A stretch of DNA of 64,000 nucleotides from Azospirillum brasilense (GTDB lineage: Bacteria > Pseudomonadota > Alphaproteobacteria > Azospirillales > Azospirillaceae). A model generated the notes under the pieces. The model was given only the letters and a program-made list of their open reading frames with translations. It made no database searches and had not been told where the DNA came from. The number at the start of each line of letters is the position of its first letter. The first letter of the stretch is position 1. The position numbers were made by a program, and so were the translations under genes. The DNA is taken from positions 725,001 through 789,000 of the forward strand of contig NZ_CP032346.1 of NCBI RefSeq assembly GCF_005222205.1, in the 5' to 3' direction. Positions 43,555 to 63,627 of this stretch are shown piece after piece.

Positions 43555-46500
43555 ATGACCCGCCTGATCCTGCGCAACCCGCTGGCCGCCCTGGTGTCGG
43601 TCCTGATCCTGTGCCTGCTGGGCGCGGTGTCGGTCTTCCGCATTCCGGTGCAGATGATCCCCGACATCAGCCCGCGCCGGATCATGGTGGAAACCAACTG
43701 GCCCGGCGCCACCCCGCAGGACGTCGAACAGGAAATCCTGATCGAGCAGGAAAAGTACCTGCGCGCCATCCCCGGTCTCGTCCGCCTGTCCTCCGGCGCC
43801 GAGTTCGGCGGCGGTCAGGTGGAGTTGGAGTTCCCCTCCGGCACCTCCATCGACGAGGCGTTGATCCACATCGACAACGCGCTGTCCCAGGTCACCGATT
43901 ACCCGGAGACGGTGGACCGCCCGCGCATCGTCGCCGAATCCGCGACGGCGGAGCCCTTCCTGTTCTTCGGCGTCGAGCGGCTTGATGGTGCCACCGACCC
44001 GGACTCCATCCAGCGCGAGACCAACTGGATCGAGAACGTCCTGCGCCCGCGGCTGGAGCGCGTCGCCGGCGTGGCCAAGGCCGAGGTGATCGGCGGGGCC
44101 GCGCAGGAGATCCACATCCTGCTCGACCCGCTGAAGCTGTCCGCCCGCAACCTGAATGTGGGAACGGTGCGCGACGCCGTGCGGGCGCGCAACCGCGACG
44201 TCTCCGGCGGCGACCGCGACTTCGGCAAGCGCCGCTACTTCCTGCGCACCATCGGGCGCTTCACCGACCTGGAGGATCTGGCCGATCTGATCATAGCGCG
44301 CGAGAACGGCACGGCCATCCGCCTGCGCGACGTCGGATCGGTGACCATGGCGACCCAGGAGGCGCGCAGCGTCGCCTTCGCCGACGGGCGTCCCACCCTG
44401 CTCGTCACCATCGGCAAGCGGGCCGGCGCCAACGTCATCGCCGTCAAGGAGGCGGTGACCGGCGCGGTGGAGGAGCTGAACCGCCACGCCCTGAAGGAGC
44501 GCGGTCTGTCCATGCGGCTGCTGTCGGAAGACGTGCGCTACATGGAACGGTCCATCGACAATGTGCTGAGCAACCTGATCGCCGGCAGCGTTCTGGCCGC
44601 GGTGGTGCTTCTGCTGTTCCTGCGCTCCGTCCCGGCGACGGCGGCGGCGGCGGCCAGCATGCCGGTCTGCACGCTGGCGACCCTGCTGGTCCTGGCGGCG
44701 GCCGGGCGCAGCATCAATGTGATCTCGCTGTCCGGCGTCGCCTTCGCCATCGGCATGACGCTGGACAACAGCGTGGTCGCGCTGGACGCCGTCGCCCGTC
44801 ACCTGCGCATGGGCAAGTCGAAGGCCGCCGCGACCGAGGACGGCATCGCCGAGGTGTGGCCGGCGATCCTGTCCTCCACCCTGACCACCGTCCTGGTCTT
44901 CCTGCCGGTGCTGTTCATCACGGCGGAGGCCGGGCAGCTCTATTCCGACATCGCCATCGCCATCACCGGCGCCGTCGTCATGTCGATGGTCGCCGCCCTG
45001 GTCCTGGTCCCCGTCGTCGCCGGGCGCTGGTCGGTGGCGTCCGCCGCCCCCTCGCACGGGCCGGCCAGGGAGGGCGCTCTCGGCGTCGCGGTGCGCTGGA
45101 TGCTGCGCAGCGCCCGGCGGGAGCTGGCGATCCTCGCCGCCTCCGCCGCGGCCATGGTCGCCGTCATGCTCACCATGGTGCCGCCCGCCGAGTATCTGCC
45201 GGAGGGCGAAGAGGCCACCGTCTTCAGCTTCATGTCCGCCCCGCCCGGCTACAGCATGGAGTCGATGCAGGAGGTCTGGCGGCAGATCGACCCGCTGCTG
45301 AGCCGTCAGGTGGGCGCGGCAAGCACCGACGCCGAGACCGGCATTCCGCCGCTGCGCGTCAATCTGAGCTTCATCCGGCCCGGCTTCATCCGCTTCGTGA
45401 CGGAGCCGTTGGACCCCGCCGACACCGACGCGCTGATCGCCAACGTCACCAAGCGGATGCGGGCGATTCCCGGCATGCGCGGCTTCGCCGCGCGCGGGTC
45501 GATTTTCTCCGGCAACAGTGGCGGCGCCCGCGCCATCCGGCTGGAGCTGAGCGGCGGCGACCTGACCACGCTCTACGCCACGGCGCTGACGGTGCTCGAC
45601 CGCGCGGGCGACCTGTTCCCCGACGGACAGGTCAACAGCGATCCCTCCCCGCCCACGCTGGCCATGTCGCAGCCCTTCCTGGAGCTGCACCCGAACTGGG
45701 AGCGCGCGGGCGAGATGGGCATCGGGCTGGCCGAGCTGGGCTACACGCTGCGCGCCTATTCGGACGGCGCCTTCGCCGACGAGTATCTGCTGAACGACGA
45801 GACGCTGGACATCTATCTGCGGGTGGCCGGGGGCCTGGGTCGCGACCGCCAGGGCTTCGCCGATCTGGTCCTCCACACCGGCCGCGGCGCGCCGGTGCCG
45901 CTGTCCAGCCTCGCCGACCTGCGGGAAACCGTGGGAGCCTCCAGCATCGCGCGGATCGACGGCTTCCGGACGGTCACCCTGACCATCATCCCGCCGCGCT
46001 CGGTGGCGCTGGAATCCGGCATCGCCGCGGTGCGGAGCGATCTGGTGGACCGGCTGCGCGCCGAGGGCGTGATTCCCGACGGGATGAGCACCCGCATCAC
46101 CGGTGCCGGCGGGTCCCTGGACGAGCTGCGCTCCGCCCTGGCCGGCGGGTTCCTGCTGGCGCTCGCCATCACCTATCTGGTTCTGGTCGCCGTCTTCTCG
46201 CACTGGGGCTATCCGCTGATCATCATGGCGGTGGTGCCCACGGGGATCGGCGGCGGGCTGGTCGGGCTGTGGCTCTACAACCTCGCCGCCGGCCTGCCGG
46301 GAGGCTTCGGCCCACCGCAGCCCTTCGACGTGCTGACGATGATGGGCTTCCTGGTGCTGGTCGGGACGGTGGTGAACAACCCCATCCTGATCGTCGAACA
46401 GGCCGCCGTGAACCGCCGGACGCACGGCATGTCCGGGGCGGAGGCCATCGCCGACGCCCTGCAAAGCCGGCTGCGCCCCATCCTGATCACCACGGTGACC

Positions 46501-46710
46501 ACCGTCGCCGGCCTGATCCCGATGGTCGCGGTGTCCAGCGCCGGGACGGAGCTGTACCGCGGGCTGGGGCTGGTCGTGCTGTGCGGCCTGCTGATCTCCA
46601 GCCTGGTGACGGTGACGGTCCTGCCCGTGGTGCTGTCGCTGGTCTTCCGCCTGTCCGACCGGCTCGGCGCCACGACGCACGACCGGAAGGTGGCGGAAGC
46701 GGGCGACTGA
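43555..46710 (+). CDS. RND efflux pump inner-membrane transporter
   Basis: 1051 aa, AcrB/HAE1 size. Begins TRLILRNPLAALVSVLILCLLGAVSVFRIPVQMIPDISPRRIMVETNWPGATPQDVEQEI, with the typical RND porter repeats, and the membrane motif GMTLDNSVVALDAVARH in the place of the AcrB Asp-Asp pair (one Asp kept, second is Asn). The C-terminal half repeats the fold and ends in TVTVLPVVLSLVFRL. Likely exports the siderophore or its intermediates from the periplasm, given the position between receptor and synthesis genes; substrates cannot be read from sequence. Confidence 0.92.
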   Translation: MTRLILRNPLAALVSVLILCLLGAVSVFRIPVQMIPDISPRRIMVETNWPGATPQDVEQEILIEQEKYLRAIPGLVRLSSGAEFGGGQVELEFPSGTSIDEALIHIDNALSQVTDYPETVDRPRIVAESATAEPFLFFGVERLDGATDPDSIQRETNWIENVLRPRLERVAGVAKAEVIGGAAQEIHILLDPLKLSARNLNVGTVRDAVRARNRDVSGGDRDFGKRRYFLRTIGRFTDLEDLADLIIARENGTAIRLRDVGSVTMATQEARSVAFADGRPTLLVTIGKRAGANVIAVKEAVTGAVEELNRHALKERGLSMRLLSEDVRYMERSIDNVLSNLIAGSVLAAVVLLLFLRSVPATAAAAASMPVCTLATLLVLAAAGRSINVISLSGVAFAIGMTLDNSVVALDAVARHLRMGKSKAAATEDGIAEVWPAILSSTLTTVLVFLPVLFITAEAGQLYSDIAIAITGAVVMSMVAALVLVPVVAGRWSVASAAPSHGPAREGALGVAVRWMLRSARRELAILAASAAAMVAVMLTMVPPAEYLPEGEEATVFSFMSAPPGYSMESMQEVWRQIDPLLSRQVGAASTDAETGIPPLRVNLSFIRPGFIRFVTEPLDPADTDALIANVTKRMRAIPGMRGFAARGSIFSGNSGGARAIRLELSGGDLTTLYATALTVLDRAGDLFPDGQVNSDPSPPTLAMSQPFLELHPNWERAGEMGIGLAELGYTLRAYSDGAFADEYLLNDETLDIYLRVAGGLGRDRQGFADLVLHTGRGAPVPLSSLADLRETVGASSIARIDGFRTVTLTIIPPRSVALESGIAAVRSDLVDRLRAEGVIPDGMSTRITGAGGSLDELRSALAGGFLLALAITYLVLVAVFSHWGYPLIIMAVVPTGIGGGLVGLWLYNLAAGLPGGFGPPQPFDVLTMMGFLVLVGTVVNNPILIVEQAAVNRRTHGMSGAEAIADALQSRLRPILITTVTTVAGLIPMVAVSSAGTELYRGLGLVVLCGLLISSLVTVTVLPVVLSLVFRLSDRLGATTHDRKVAEAGD

Positions 46711-46781
46711 GTCCAAAAGCGGGAGAAACATATCGGGTAATGCAAAAAATACTTGCGTCCCTTCGAACATAACCCTAAATT

Positions 46782-46800
46782 GATAATGAGAATCATTCGC
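46782..46800 (+). promoter_or_regulatory. Fur box of the siderophore biosynthesis operon
   Basis: GATAATGAGAATCATTCGC matches 16 of 19 Fur consensus positions. It lies 143 bases before the entC start codon, in an AT-rich patch (46740-46800) where the surrounding DNA is otherwise very GC-rich. A second partial site CGCAATATATGCGAAC follows directly. Strong evidence that iron controls the operon. Confidence 0.85.
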
Positions 46801-46942
46801 AATATATGCGAACGCAATCTGCGGTCCCGGCAGAAGGCCGGCGGCGATTCCCGCGCCCGCCTGGACCGTCAACGGCGCGCTTTCATCCGACCATGTCAAC
46901 GTCGTCCGCGCTCGCGGATGGACAGTGGAGGCTTGTGTTTCC

Positions 46943-48144
46943 ATGGACGTTCTACCCCTGCCCGCCGGTGAGCGGCCGCTCGGCGGTCGTTCCGACCCGG
47001 ATTTCGCCTTCGCCTCGCGCGGCCGCGTCCTGAAAGCCTATGGCGTGGATGAGCGGCTGGACGTCGCCCTCGACGACCGCAGCTTCGCCGATGGCCGGTG
47101 GGAGGAGGCGCTGGACCGCGCCTTCCGCCGCCGCAAGGCCCGGGGCGTCGAGAATCCGATCCTGGTCGGCGCCGTCCCCTTCGACGGGCGGCAGCACGCC
47201 CGCCTGTTCATCCCCGAGCATTGCGATTACGAGGACGCCGGCCGCATGGCCGCCGACCCCGACCCCATCGCCTTGAACGCTATTGAGGAAACGGTGGGAC
47301 GCAACGCCTTCGAGGCGGCGGTGGCCCAGGCCATCGGCCTGTTCCGCGACACCCCTTTGAAAAAGGTCGTTCTGTCGCGCCCACTCGACGTGGAAGCGCG
47401 CGAGGCCTTCGCGCCGGGCCGCCTGCTGCGCGCCCTGCTGCGTCAGAATCCCGGCGCCCACGTCTTCGCGGCCCCGGTCGCCTACGGACAGACCCTGGTG
47501 GGCGCGAGTCCTGAACTGCTGATCCGCAAGACCGGGCGGACCGTGGTCAGCAATCCGCTGGCCGGGTCCGCCCCGCGCAGCCCGTCCGCCGAGGTGGAGC
47601 GCCAGCGCACCGCCGCCCTGCTCGCCTCCACGAAGGACCGGACCGAGCACCGCTACGTCGTCGATGCGGTGCGCGCGGCGCTCGCCGGCCATTGCAACCC
47701 TTTGTCCGTTCCGGACACCCCCAGCGTGATCCGCACCCCAACCATGCTGCACCTGTCCACCGAACTGACCGGCGAGCTGGCCGATCCCACGGTGTCGTCG
47801 CTGCGGCTCGCCCACGCGCTGCACCCGACGCCGGCGATCTGCGGCACGCCGACCGGCCTCGCCCGCGACGCCATCGACCGGCTGGAGGGCTACGCCCGCA
47901 ACTGGTACGGCGGCATGGTCGGCTGGATGGACAGCCGGGGCAACGGCGAATGGGCGCTGTCCATCCGCTGCGGGCTGGTCCAGGGCCGGCATCTGCGCCT
48001 CTACGCCGGGGCCGGCGTCGTCGCGGATTCCGACCCGACGGCGGAGTGGGAGGAGACGGCGGCCAAGCTGACCACCATGCTGAACCTGTTCGGCGTCGCG
48101 TCCGCCCAGCCCTCCAACACCGACCTTCCGGTGGAGCTGGCGTC

Positions 48145-48148
<4 letters not shown>
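46943..48148 (+). CDS. entC: Isochorismate synthase (EntC/DhbC)
   Basis: 401 aa. Converts chorismate to isochorismate, first step of 2,3-dihydroxybenzoate synthesis. Chorismate-binding family motifs: [89 protein letters not shown] and [22 protein letters not shown]. The ATG at 46943 is chosen over a GTG at 46925 because conserved sequence starts soon after; the GTG would add six residues. Overlaps entE by GTGA. Confidence 0.94.
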
Positions 48149-49778
<1,630 letters not shown>

Positions 49779-49782
<4 letters not shown>

Positions 49783-50654
49783 CCATCCGATCCATCGCCC
49801 CCTACGCCCTGCCCACCGCGGCGGACCTGCCGCAGGACAAAGTGTCCTGGAGCGTCGACCCCGCCCGCGCGGTCCTGCTGATCCACGACATGCAGGACTA
49901 TTTCGTCGGCTTCTACGGCGCGGCGAACCCGGCCATCGTCAGCTGCATCGACCGGATCGTCCGGCTGAAGCGCCATCTGAAGGCGCTGGGCGTGCCGGTC
50001 GTCTACACGGCCCAGCCGCCGGAGCAGTCCGACGCCGACCGCGGCCTGCTGAACGACATGTGGGGGCCGGGCCTGACGGCCAAGCCGGACCTCGCCGGCA
50101 TCGTCGCCCCGCTGGCCCCGGACGCCGACGACCGGGTGCTGACCAAATGGCGCTACAGCGCCTTCTTCCGCGCCCCGCTGGCCGAGATGATGGCGGAGGC
50201 GGGGCGCGACCAGCTCCTGATCTGCGGGATCTACGCGCACATCGGCGTGATGCAGACCGCGCTGGACGCCTTCATGCGCGGCATCAAGCCCTTCCTGGTC
50301 GCCGACGCCATCGCCGACTTCTCGCGCGAGGACCATATGATGGCGCTGCGCTACGTCGCGCGCAACGCCGGGCGGACGATCCATTCGGACAGCGTTCTGG
50401 CCGCTCCCGCGGCGGTGCTGAGCAAGGAGGGGCTGCGGCGCATCCTGCTCGCCTCGCTGGATGAGGTACCTGGGGACGATGACAACCTGATGGATTTTGG
50501 CCTGGATTCCATCGCGGTGATGCAGGTGGTGGACCGCTGGAAGGCCGCGGGGGTCGAGGTCGGCTTCGCGGAACTGGCCGCGCAGCCGAGCATCAACGGC
50601 TGGTGGGCGCTGATCGAGCCCCGTCTGGCCGCTTCCGGGCGCGTGGCGGCATGA
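49779..50654 (+). CDS. entB: Isochorismatase with aryl carrier domain (EntB/DhbB)
   Basis: 291 aa bifunctional protein. Residues about 1-205 are the isochorismatase fold: RAVLLIHDMQDYFVGFYG (Asp), TKWRYSAFFRAPL (Lys) and CGIYAHIGVMQTALDAF. Residues about 215-285 are an aryl carrier domain with the phosphopantetheine serine in DNLMDFGLDSIAVMQ. It hydrolyses isochorismate and then presents DHB to the NRPS. No phosphopantetheinyl transferase gene occurs in the window. Overlaps its neighbours on both sides (ATGA). Confidence 0.96.
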
Positions 50655-51406
50655 CGGACGTCGCGGGCCGGACCGTCTGGGTGACCGGCGCCGGGCAAGG
50701 GATCGGGCGGGCCGTGGCCGATCTGTTCCATGCCCGCGGCGCCATCGTCGTCGCCTTCGACCGCCATTGGCACGACGGCGGGGAGCGGCCCTACCGCGCC
50801 GTGACGCTGGACATCGCCGACGCCGGCACGGTCGCCAAAACCTGCGAGGCGTTGTTCGCCGAGGGCACGCGGATCGACGTCCTGGCCAACGTCGCCGGCA
50901 TCCTGCGCATGGGACCGGTGGAGGCGATGACCGACGCCGACTGGAGCGACACCTTCGCCGTCAACGTGGCCGGTCCCTTCCACATGATGCGGGCGGTGAT
51001 CCCGGCCTTCAAAAGCGGCGGGAGCGGCGGCGCCATCGTCAGCGTGTCGTCCAACGCCGCCCATGTGCCGCGGATCGGCATGGCCGCCTACGGCGCGTCG
51101 AAGGCCGCGCTGACCAGCCTGACCATGACGGTGGGGCTGGAGCTGGCGCCCTACGGCGTGCGCTGCAACGTCGTCTCCCCCGGCTCGACCGACACGCCGA
51201 TGCAGCGTGCGCTGTGGAGCGGGCCGGACGGTGCGGCGCAGACCATCCGGGGCAATCCCGACCAGCACAAGCTCGGCATCCCACTCGGCAAACTCGCCAC
51301 GCCGCGCGACGTGGCGGAGACGGTCGTCTTCCTCGCCTCTCCCGCCGCCGGCCACATCACCCTGGCCGACCTTCTGGTGGACGGCGGGGCGACGCTGGGA
51401 CGCTAG
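50651..51406 (+). CDS. entA: 2,3-dihydro-2,3-dihydroxybenzoate dehydrogenase (EntA/DhbA)
   Basis: 251 aa short-chain dehydrogenase that oxidises dihydro-DHB to 2,3-dihydroxybenzoate with NAD. Rossmann motif [33 protein letters not shown], catalytic [28 protein letters not shown] (Ser, Tyr-x3-Lys), and C-terminal [18 protein letters not shown]. Its place between entB and the MbtH gene fixes the specificity among many SDR relatives. Confidence 0.95.
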   Translation: MTDVAGRTVWVTGAGQGIGRAVADLFHARGAIVVAFDRHWHDGGERPYRAVTLDIADAGTVAKTCEALFAEGTRIDVLANVAGILRMGPVEAMTDADWSDTFAVNVAGPFHMMRAVIPAFKSGGSGGAIVSVSSNAAHVPRIGMAAYGASKAALTSLTMTVGLELAPYGVRCNVVSPGSTDTPMQRALWSGPDGAAQTIRGNPDQHKLGIPLGKLATPRDVAETVVFLASPAAGHITLADLLVDGGATLGR

Positions 51407-51431
51407 CCCTTTCCTTTCCAGGAATCACCCG

Positions 51432-51638
51432 ATGACCAACGACCAGTATGTGAACCCCTTCGACGACGAGCGTCACGACTTCCTGGCGTTGGCGAACGCT
51501 GCCGGCCAGTTCAGCCTGTGGCCGTGCTTCGCCGCGGTGCCGGAGGGCTGGACCGCCGTCTTCGGCCCCGCCGGGCGCGCCGCCTGCCTCGACCACATCG
51601 AGGCCGCCTGGACCGACCTCACCCCCGCCGCCGCCTGA
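51432..51638 (+). CDS. MbtH-like NRPS helper protein
   Basis: 68 aa. The whole protein is the MbtH motif: [33 protein letters not shown], then [14 protein letters not shown]. MbtH proteins bind and stabilise adenylation domains. It starts 25 bases after entA and stops 32 bases before the NRPS gene, in one reading direction with both. Small genes of this size are easy to miss. Confidence 0.95.
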   Translation: MTNDQYVNPFDDERHDFLALANAAGQFSLWPCFAAVPEGWTAVFGPAGRAACLDHIEAAWTDLTPAAA

Positions 51639-51670
51639 CGGCTTTTCAAAGCAATCACGAGGACAGGGCC

Positions 51671-58845
<7,175 letters not shown>

Positions 58846-58849
<4 letters not shown>

Positions 58850-60465
58850 CGCGCCGGATGCTCATGGAACGCGTGAGGCGCCTGATGGTCCTGGGAGTGG
58901 TGATGATGGTTCCGAACGGCTGCGCGGTGATGCCGGACCGCTCCCCGCTTGTCCTCGATGGTCCCGTCTCCGGGACGGAGCGCGACGCCGTCCATCCCCT
59001 GGACCTCGACGACGGCGACTATGTGGAAGGCGTGCTCGATTCGGGAACGGACGCTGCGGATCTGCGGCTGATCGACCGGAACGGACACCCGGTCCGCCTG
59101 CTGCTGGACGGCACGGCGGGGCGGGAGGTCTTCCGTTTCGTCGCCGGGCCCGGCATGGCGGCGCTGCGCGTCACGCTGCGCGGGGCCGGCGGCTATCGGC
59201 TGGCGCTGACCCGCCGCATCGCCGTGGCGGACCAGCATCCCGTCCTTCGGGGGCATCTCAGCCCGACCATCGCCGCCCTGGCGGAAACGGTGAAGCGCGG
59301 CGGCGGGACCGATGCCTTCTGGCAGGACATCGCCCGGCGCGGCACCCCGTTGGTGGAGCCGCTGGCGGGCGCACCGGGAGCGGACCGGGTCGCCATGACC
59401 TTCCTGGCGCGGGGCGCGCGGCACAACGTGCGCCTGCTCGGCGGGCCGAGCGCCAACCATGAGACCCTCGAACGACTCGGCGGCACCGACGTCTGGTTCA
59501 AGAGCTTCACCGTTCCCGCCTCCACCCGCCTGTCCTACCAGATCGCGCCGGACGTGCCGGACTTCCCCGGAACCTGCCGCGAATGCCGGATGGCGATCCT
59601 GGCGCAGCTTCAGGCCGATCCGCTGAACCATCACCCCTGGCCGGCCGACGCCCCCGACCCTTACAACCAGGTCTCCCTGGTGGAACTGCCCGGCGCCCCG
59701 CCCCAGCCCGGCCTGGAAGGCGGTTGGGCCGAACCGGCGGGGCGGCTCGTCACCGAACGGTTCGCCAGCGGCATCCTCGGCAACACGCGGGACATCGTGG
59801 TCTATGCGCCGCCCGGCGTCGATCCGGCAAGCAAGGACACCATTCTGCTGCTGCTGTTCGACGGGCCGGACTATCTCGACCGGCGCGCACCGGTTCCAAC
59901 CATGCTCGACAGGCTGACCGGCGATGGCCGCCTGCCGCCGACCGTCGCCGTCTTCATCGCCAACCCCACGGCTGAAGCGCGGGAGCGCGAACTGCCGGCC
60001 AACCCCGCCTTCGCCGCGATGCTTGCCGACGAGCTTCTCCCCTGGTTGCGGGAGCGGATGGGCATCCGCTCCCGCCCCGACCGCACGGTTCTGGCCGGAT
60101 CCAGCTATGGCGGGCTGGCGGCGGTGTCCGCGGCGCTGGCCCGCCCGGACCGGTTCGCAAACGCGCTGTCCATGTCCGGCTCCTTCTGGTGGCATCCGCC
60201 CGACGCGCCGCCGGACCGCCCGGAGCATATGGCCGGTCTGGTGGCATCGGGCGACCGCCGGCCGGTGCGGTTCTTTCTCAGCGCCGGCCTGTTCGAGGGC
60301 GGAAGCGACGGCGATGTCGGCATTCTGGAAAGCTCCCGCCATCTGCGCGACGTGCTGGAAGCCAAGGGCTACGAGGTCACTTACCGCGACTATGCCGCCG
60401 GCCACGACCGGTTCGCCTGGCGCGGCGCGCTCGGCGACGGTCTGATCGCGCTGTTCGGGCGGTGA
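58846..60465 (+). CDS. fes: Fes/IroE-type siderophore esterase, probably exported
   Basis: 539 aa from a GTG overlapping the NRPS stop. A hydrophobic N-terminal stretch ([14 protein letters not shown]) followed by Cys suggests a signal peptide or lipoprotein, unlike cytoplasmic Fes. An N-terminal Fes-like beta domain leads to the alpha/beta hydrolase: [24 protein letters not shown], nucleophile in [22 protein letters not shown] (S420), [10 protein letters not shown], and AAGHDRFAW (His). Related enzymes cut the trilactone of ferric enterobactin. Last gene of the operon. Confidence 0.88.
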
Positions 60466-60479
60466 GGCGGCCGCGTCCT

Positions 60480-60592
60480 TAAAGCGAACTTCCGTTCGCT
60501 TTAGACTCATAGCGCCTCATTCGCCGGCGGGCTCCGGTCGCATGTGCGACCGGGACCGCCGTCGCGGTCCAAAGCGGATTGCAATCCGCTTT
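60480..60592. repeat. Cluster of four short palindromes between convergent genes
   Basis: Four stems in 113 bases: TAAAGCGAAC with GTTCGCTTTA (60480-60503); CCGGTCGCA-TG-TGCGACCGG (60534-60553); GGACCGC-CGTC-GCGGTCC (60553-60570); and AAAGCGGATT-GC-AATCCGCTTT (60571-60592), the last fully self-complementary. The first and last share the AAAGCG...CGCTTT edge. They lie between fes (plus) and chrR (minus) and can serve as a two-way terminator. Confidence 0.7.
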
Positions 60593-60611
60593 AGCGACGG
60601 CCGCACTCCGA

Positions 60612-61268
60612 TCAGAAGCGGAACCCGCGGTTCAGCAGCCAGCCGAGCGGGCCGGTGAACACCAGGGGCCGGTCCTGCACCAGAAGGCACAGGCACTCCC
60701 CATCCGCGTCGGCCACGGCATGGTGCGGCGTGCCGGTGTCGTAGGACGCCACGTCGCCGACGCGGTAGGCCCCGAACTCGTCGGAGAAGCCGCCCTTCAT
60801 CACCAGCAGCATCTCGCTGTCGGTGTGGCGGTGGGCCGGGACCCGCGCCCCCGGCGCCATGCGCAGCAGGCAGGCCGAGGCCGTTCCGGCGCCGACGCCC
60901 CACGCGGACAGATGGACGCCCGGGACGACGCGCACCCACTCCAGCGCTTCCGGTTCCGCACCGATGGCGCGGCGCAGCGGGCCGGGAAACAGGCTCTTCC
61001 CGGTCGAGACGGCGACGGGCGGCGGCGGGGCGGCGCCCGCATCGCCGAGCCGGGTCATCAGGCTGCCGAACAGGGTGTCGGACACCGGCTCGGGCGGCAG
61101 GTCGGCCAGCAGGACGCCGCCGCAGGCCTCCAGCTCCGCGACCTGCGCCCGGCAGTCCGGGCAATAGGCGAGATGCGCGGCGACCAGCAGCGACTGCACC
61201 GCGCGCAGGCTGCCGGCGGCGTAGTCGAGCAGCAGTTCGGGGGCGGGATGATGGGCCGGCACAGTCAC
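60612..61268 (-). CDS. chrR: ChrR-type zinc cupin anti-sigma factor
   Basis: 218 aa from a GTG overlapping the sigma-factor stop (GTGA). The anti-sigma half contains a zinc motif: an early His (AHHPAPELL) and HLAYCPDC (H-x3-C-x2-C). The cupin half includes ARVPAHRHTDSEMLLVMKGGFSDEFGAYRVGDVASYDTGTPHHAV. ChrR binds RpoE and lets go on singlet-oxygen or related stress. A pair with its sigma gene upstream, as in Rhodobacter. Confidence 0.94.
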   Translation of the reverse strand: MTVPAHHPAPELLLDYAAGSLRAVQSLLVAAHLAYCPDCRAQVAELEACGGVLLADLPPEPVSDTLFGSLMTRLGDAGAAPPPPVAVSTGKSLFPGPLRRAIGAEPEALEWVRVVPGVHLSAWGVGAGTASACLLRMAPGARVPAHRHTDSEMLLVMKGGFSDEFGAYRVGDVASYDTGTPHHAVADADGECLCLLVQDRPLVFTGPLGWLLNRGFRF

Positions 61269-61840
61269 GCTCCCTCTCCAAAGGCCCGGCGCAGGCGGCC
61301 GAGGGCCAGCCGCAGGCGCGTCTTCACGGTGCCCAGGGGAATGCCGCGCTCGGCGGAGATCTCGGTGTGAACCTTGTCCTCGTAATAGGCGAGCCGCAGC
61401 ACGTCGGCCTGCTCCGGCGGCAGGTTGCCGATCACCGTGCGCAGGCGGAAGGCCGTCTCGGCGGCTTCGAACTGATGATCGGGCGGGGGTTCCTCCCCAC
61501 CGTCCGGAACCAGATCGTCGGGTTGAAGCTCTGGCCGCCGCTCCTGCCGGACGCGGTCGATGCGGCGGTTGCGGGCGATGGTGTAGATCCAGGTGGAGGC
61601 GCTGGCCAGCGCCGGGTCGAAACGGTCCGCCCGCAGCCACACCGCCATCATGACGTCCTGGACCAGCTCCTCGGCCGCGCTGCTGTCGGCGCCCAACCGG
61701 CGCATGTAGGCCTTGATCCGCGGCGCGAAGTGATCGAACAGCGCGCGGAAGGCGGTGGAGTCGCGGTTGCGGGCGACAGCAAGCAGAAGTTGCTCATGGT
61801 CCGGCATGGTCGGGTCGTTCGAATCGGCCTTCGGCAGCAT
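61265..61840 (-). CDS. rpoE: ECF11-type RNA polymerase sigma factor (RpoE)
   Basis: 191 aa from the ATG at 61840; an ATG at 61807 gives 180 aa and is equally plausible. Sigma-2 region: FRALFDHFAPRIKAYMRRLGADSSAAEELVQDVMMAVWLRADRFDP then SASTWIYTIARNRRIDRVRQERRPE. Sigma-4: LPPEQADVLRLAYYEDKVHTEISAERGIPLGTVKTRLRLALGRLRRAF. The partner ChrR and the sequence both mark the photo-oxidative-stress RpoE group. It is divergent from the sigma-54 activator gene. Confidence 0.94.
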   Translation of the reverse strand: MLPKADSNDPTMPDHEQLLLAVARNRDSTAFRALFDHFAPRIKAYMRRLGADSSAAEELVQDVMMAVWLRADRFDPALASASTWIYTIARNRRIDRVRQERRPELQPDDLVPDGGEEPPPDHQFEAAETAFRLRTVIGNLPPEQADVLRLAYYEDKVHTEISAERGIPLGTVKTRLRLALGRLRRAFGEGA

Positions 61841-62041
61841 GCCAGGGAAAGGTCTTCGGTCGGTCAGCGTCACCGCACCATACAACAGCGTGCCCCGCGG
61901 CACACGGCGTAATTCGGCATAGGATATCCGTCGTGCGCACGGGCGGGGCACTCCCCAACTGGATTCCCTGGTATGGTGCCCCCACTTGATGCTAGGTCCG
62001 CGAAGCCCTCCACCAAGCCCCCCACCAAGAAGGAAGAAGGC

Positions 62042-63478
<1,437 letters not shown>

Positions 63479-63481
63479 AAG

Positions 63482-63615
63482 CCCTTCTCCCCACTGGGGA
63501 GAAGGGTATGGGATGAGGGGGCGGCCGCAAGGCCGGAAATGCACTGCATTGAGGCTGCGTTGACGCCCTGACGGGCGCCCCCTCACCCTAACCCTCTCCC
63601 CGGAGGGGAGAGGGG
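63482..63615. repeat. GC-rich palindromic repeat, copy R5
   Basis: 134 bases between convergent genes: left hairpin CCCTTCTCCCC-ACT-GGGGAGAAGGG (63482-63506), GATGAGGGGGCG, interior, then GGGCGCCCCCTCACCC and right hairpin CCCTCTCCCC/GGGGAGAGGG (63592-63614). Layout matches copy R4. It probably ends both transcripts. Confidence 0.75.
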
Positions 63616-63627
63616 ACTTTCAAGGAC

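Noticed and set aside
61970..61995. Sigma-54 promoter before the PAS activator (TGGTGCCCCCACTTGATGC)
   Set aside because: Does not keep the GG/GC elements at the right positions.
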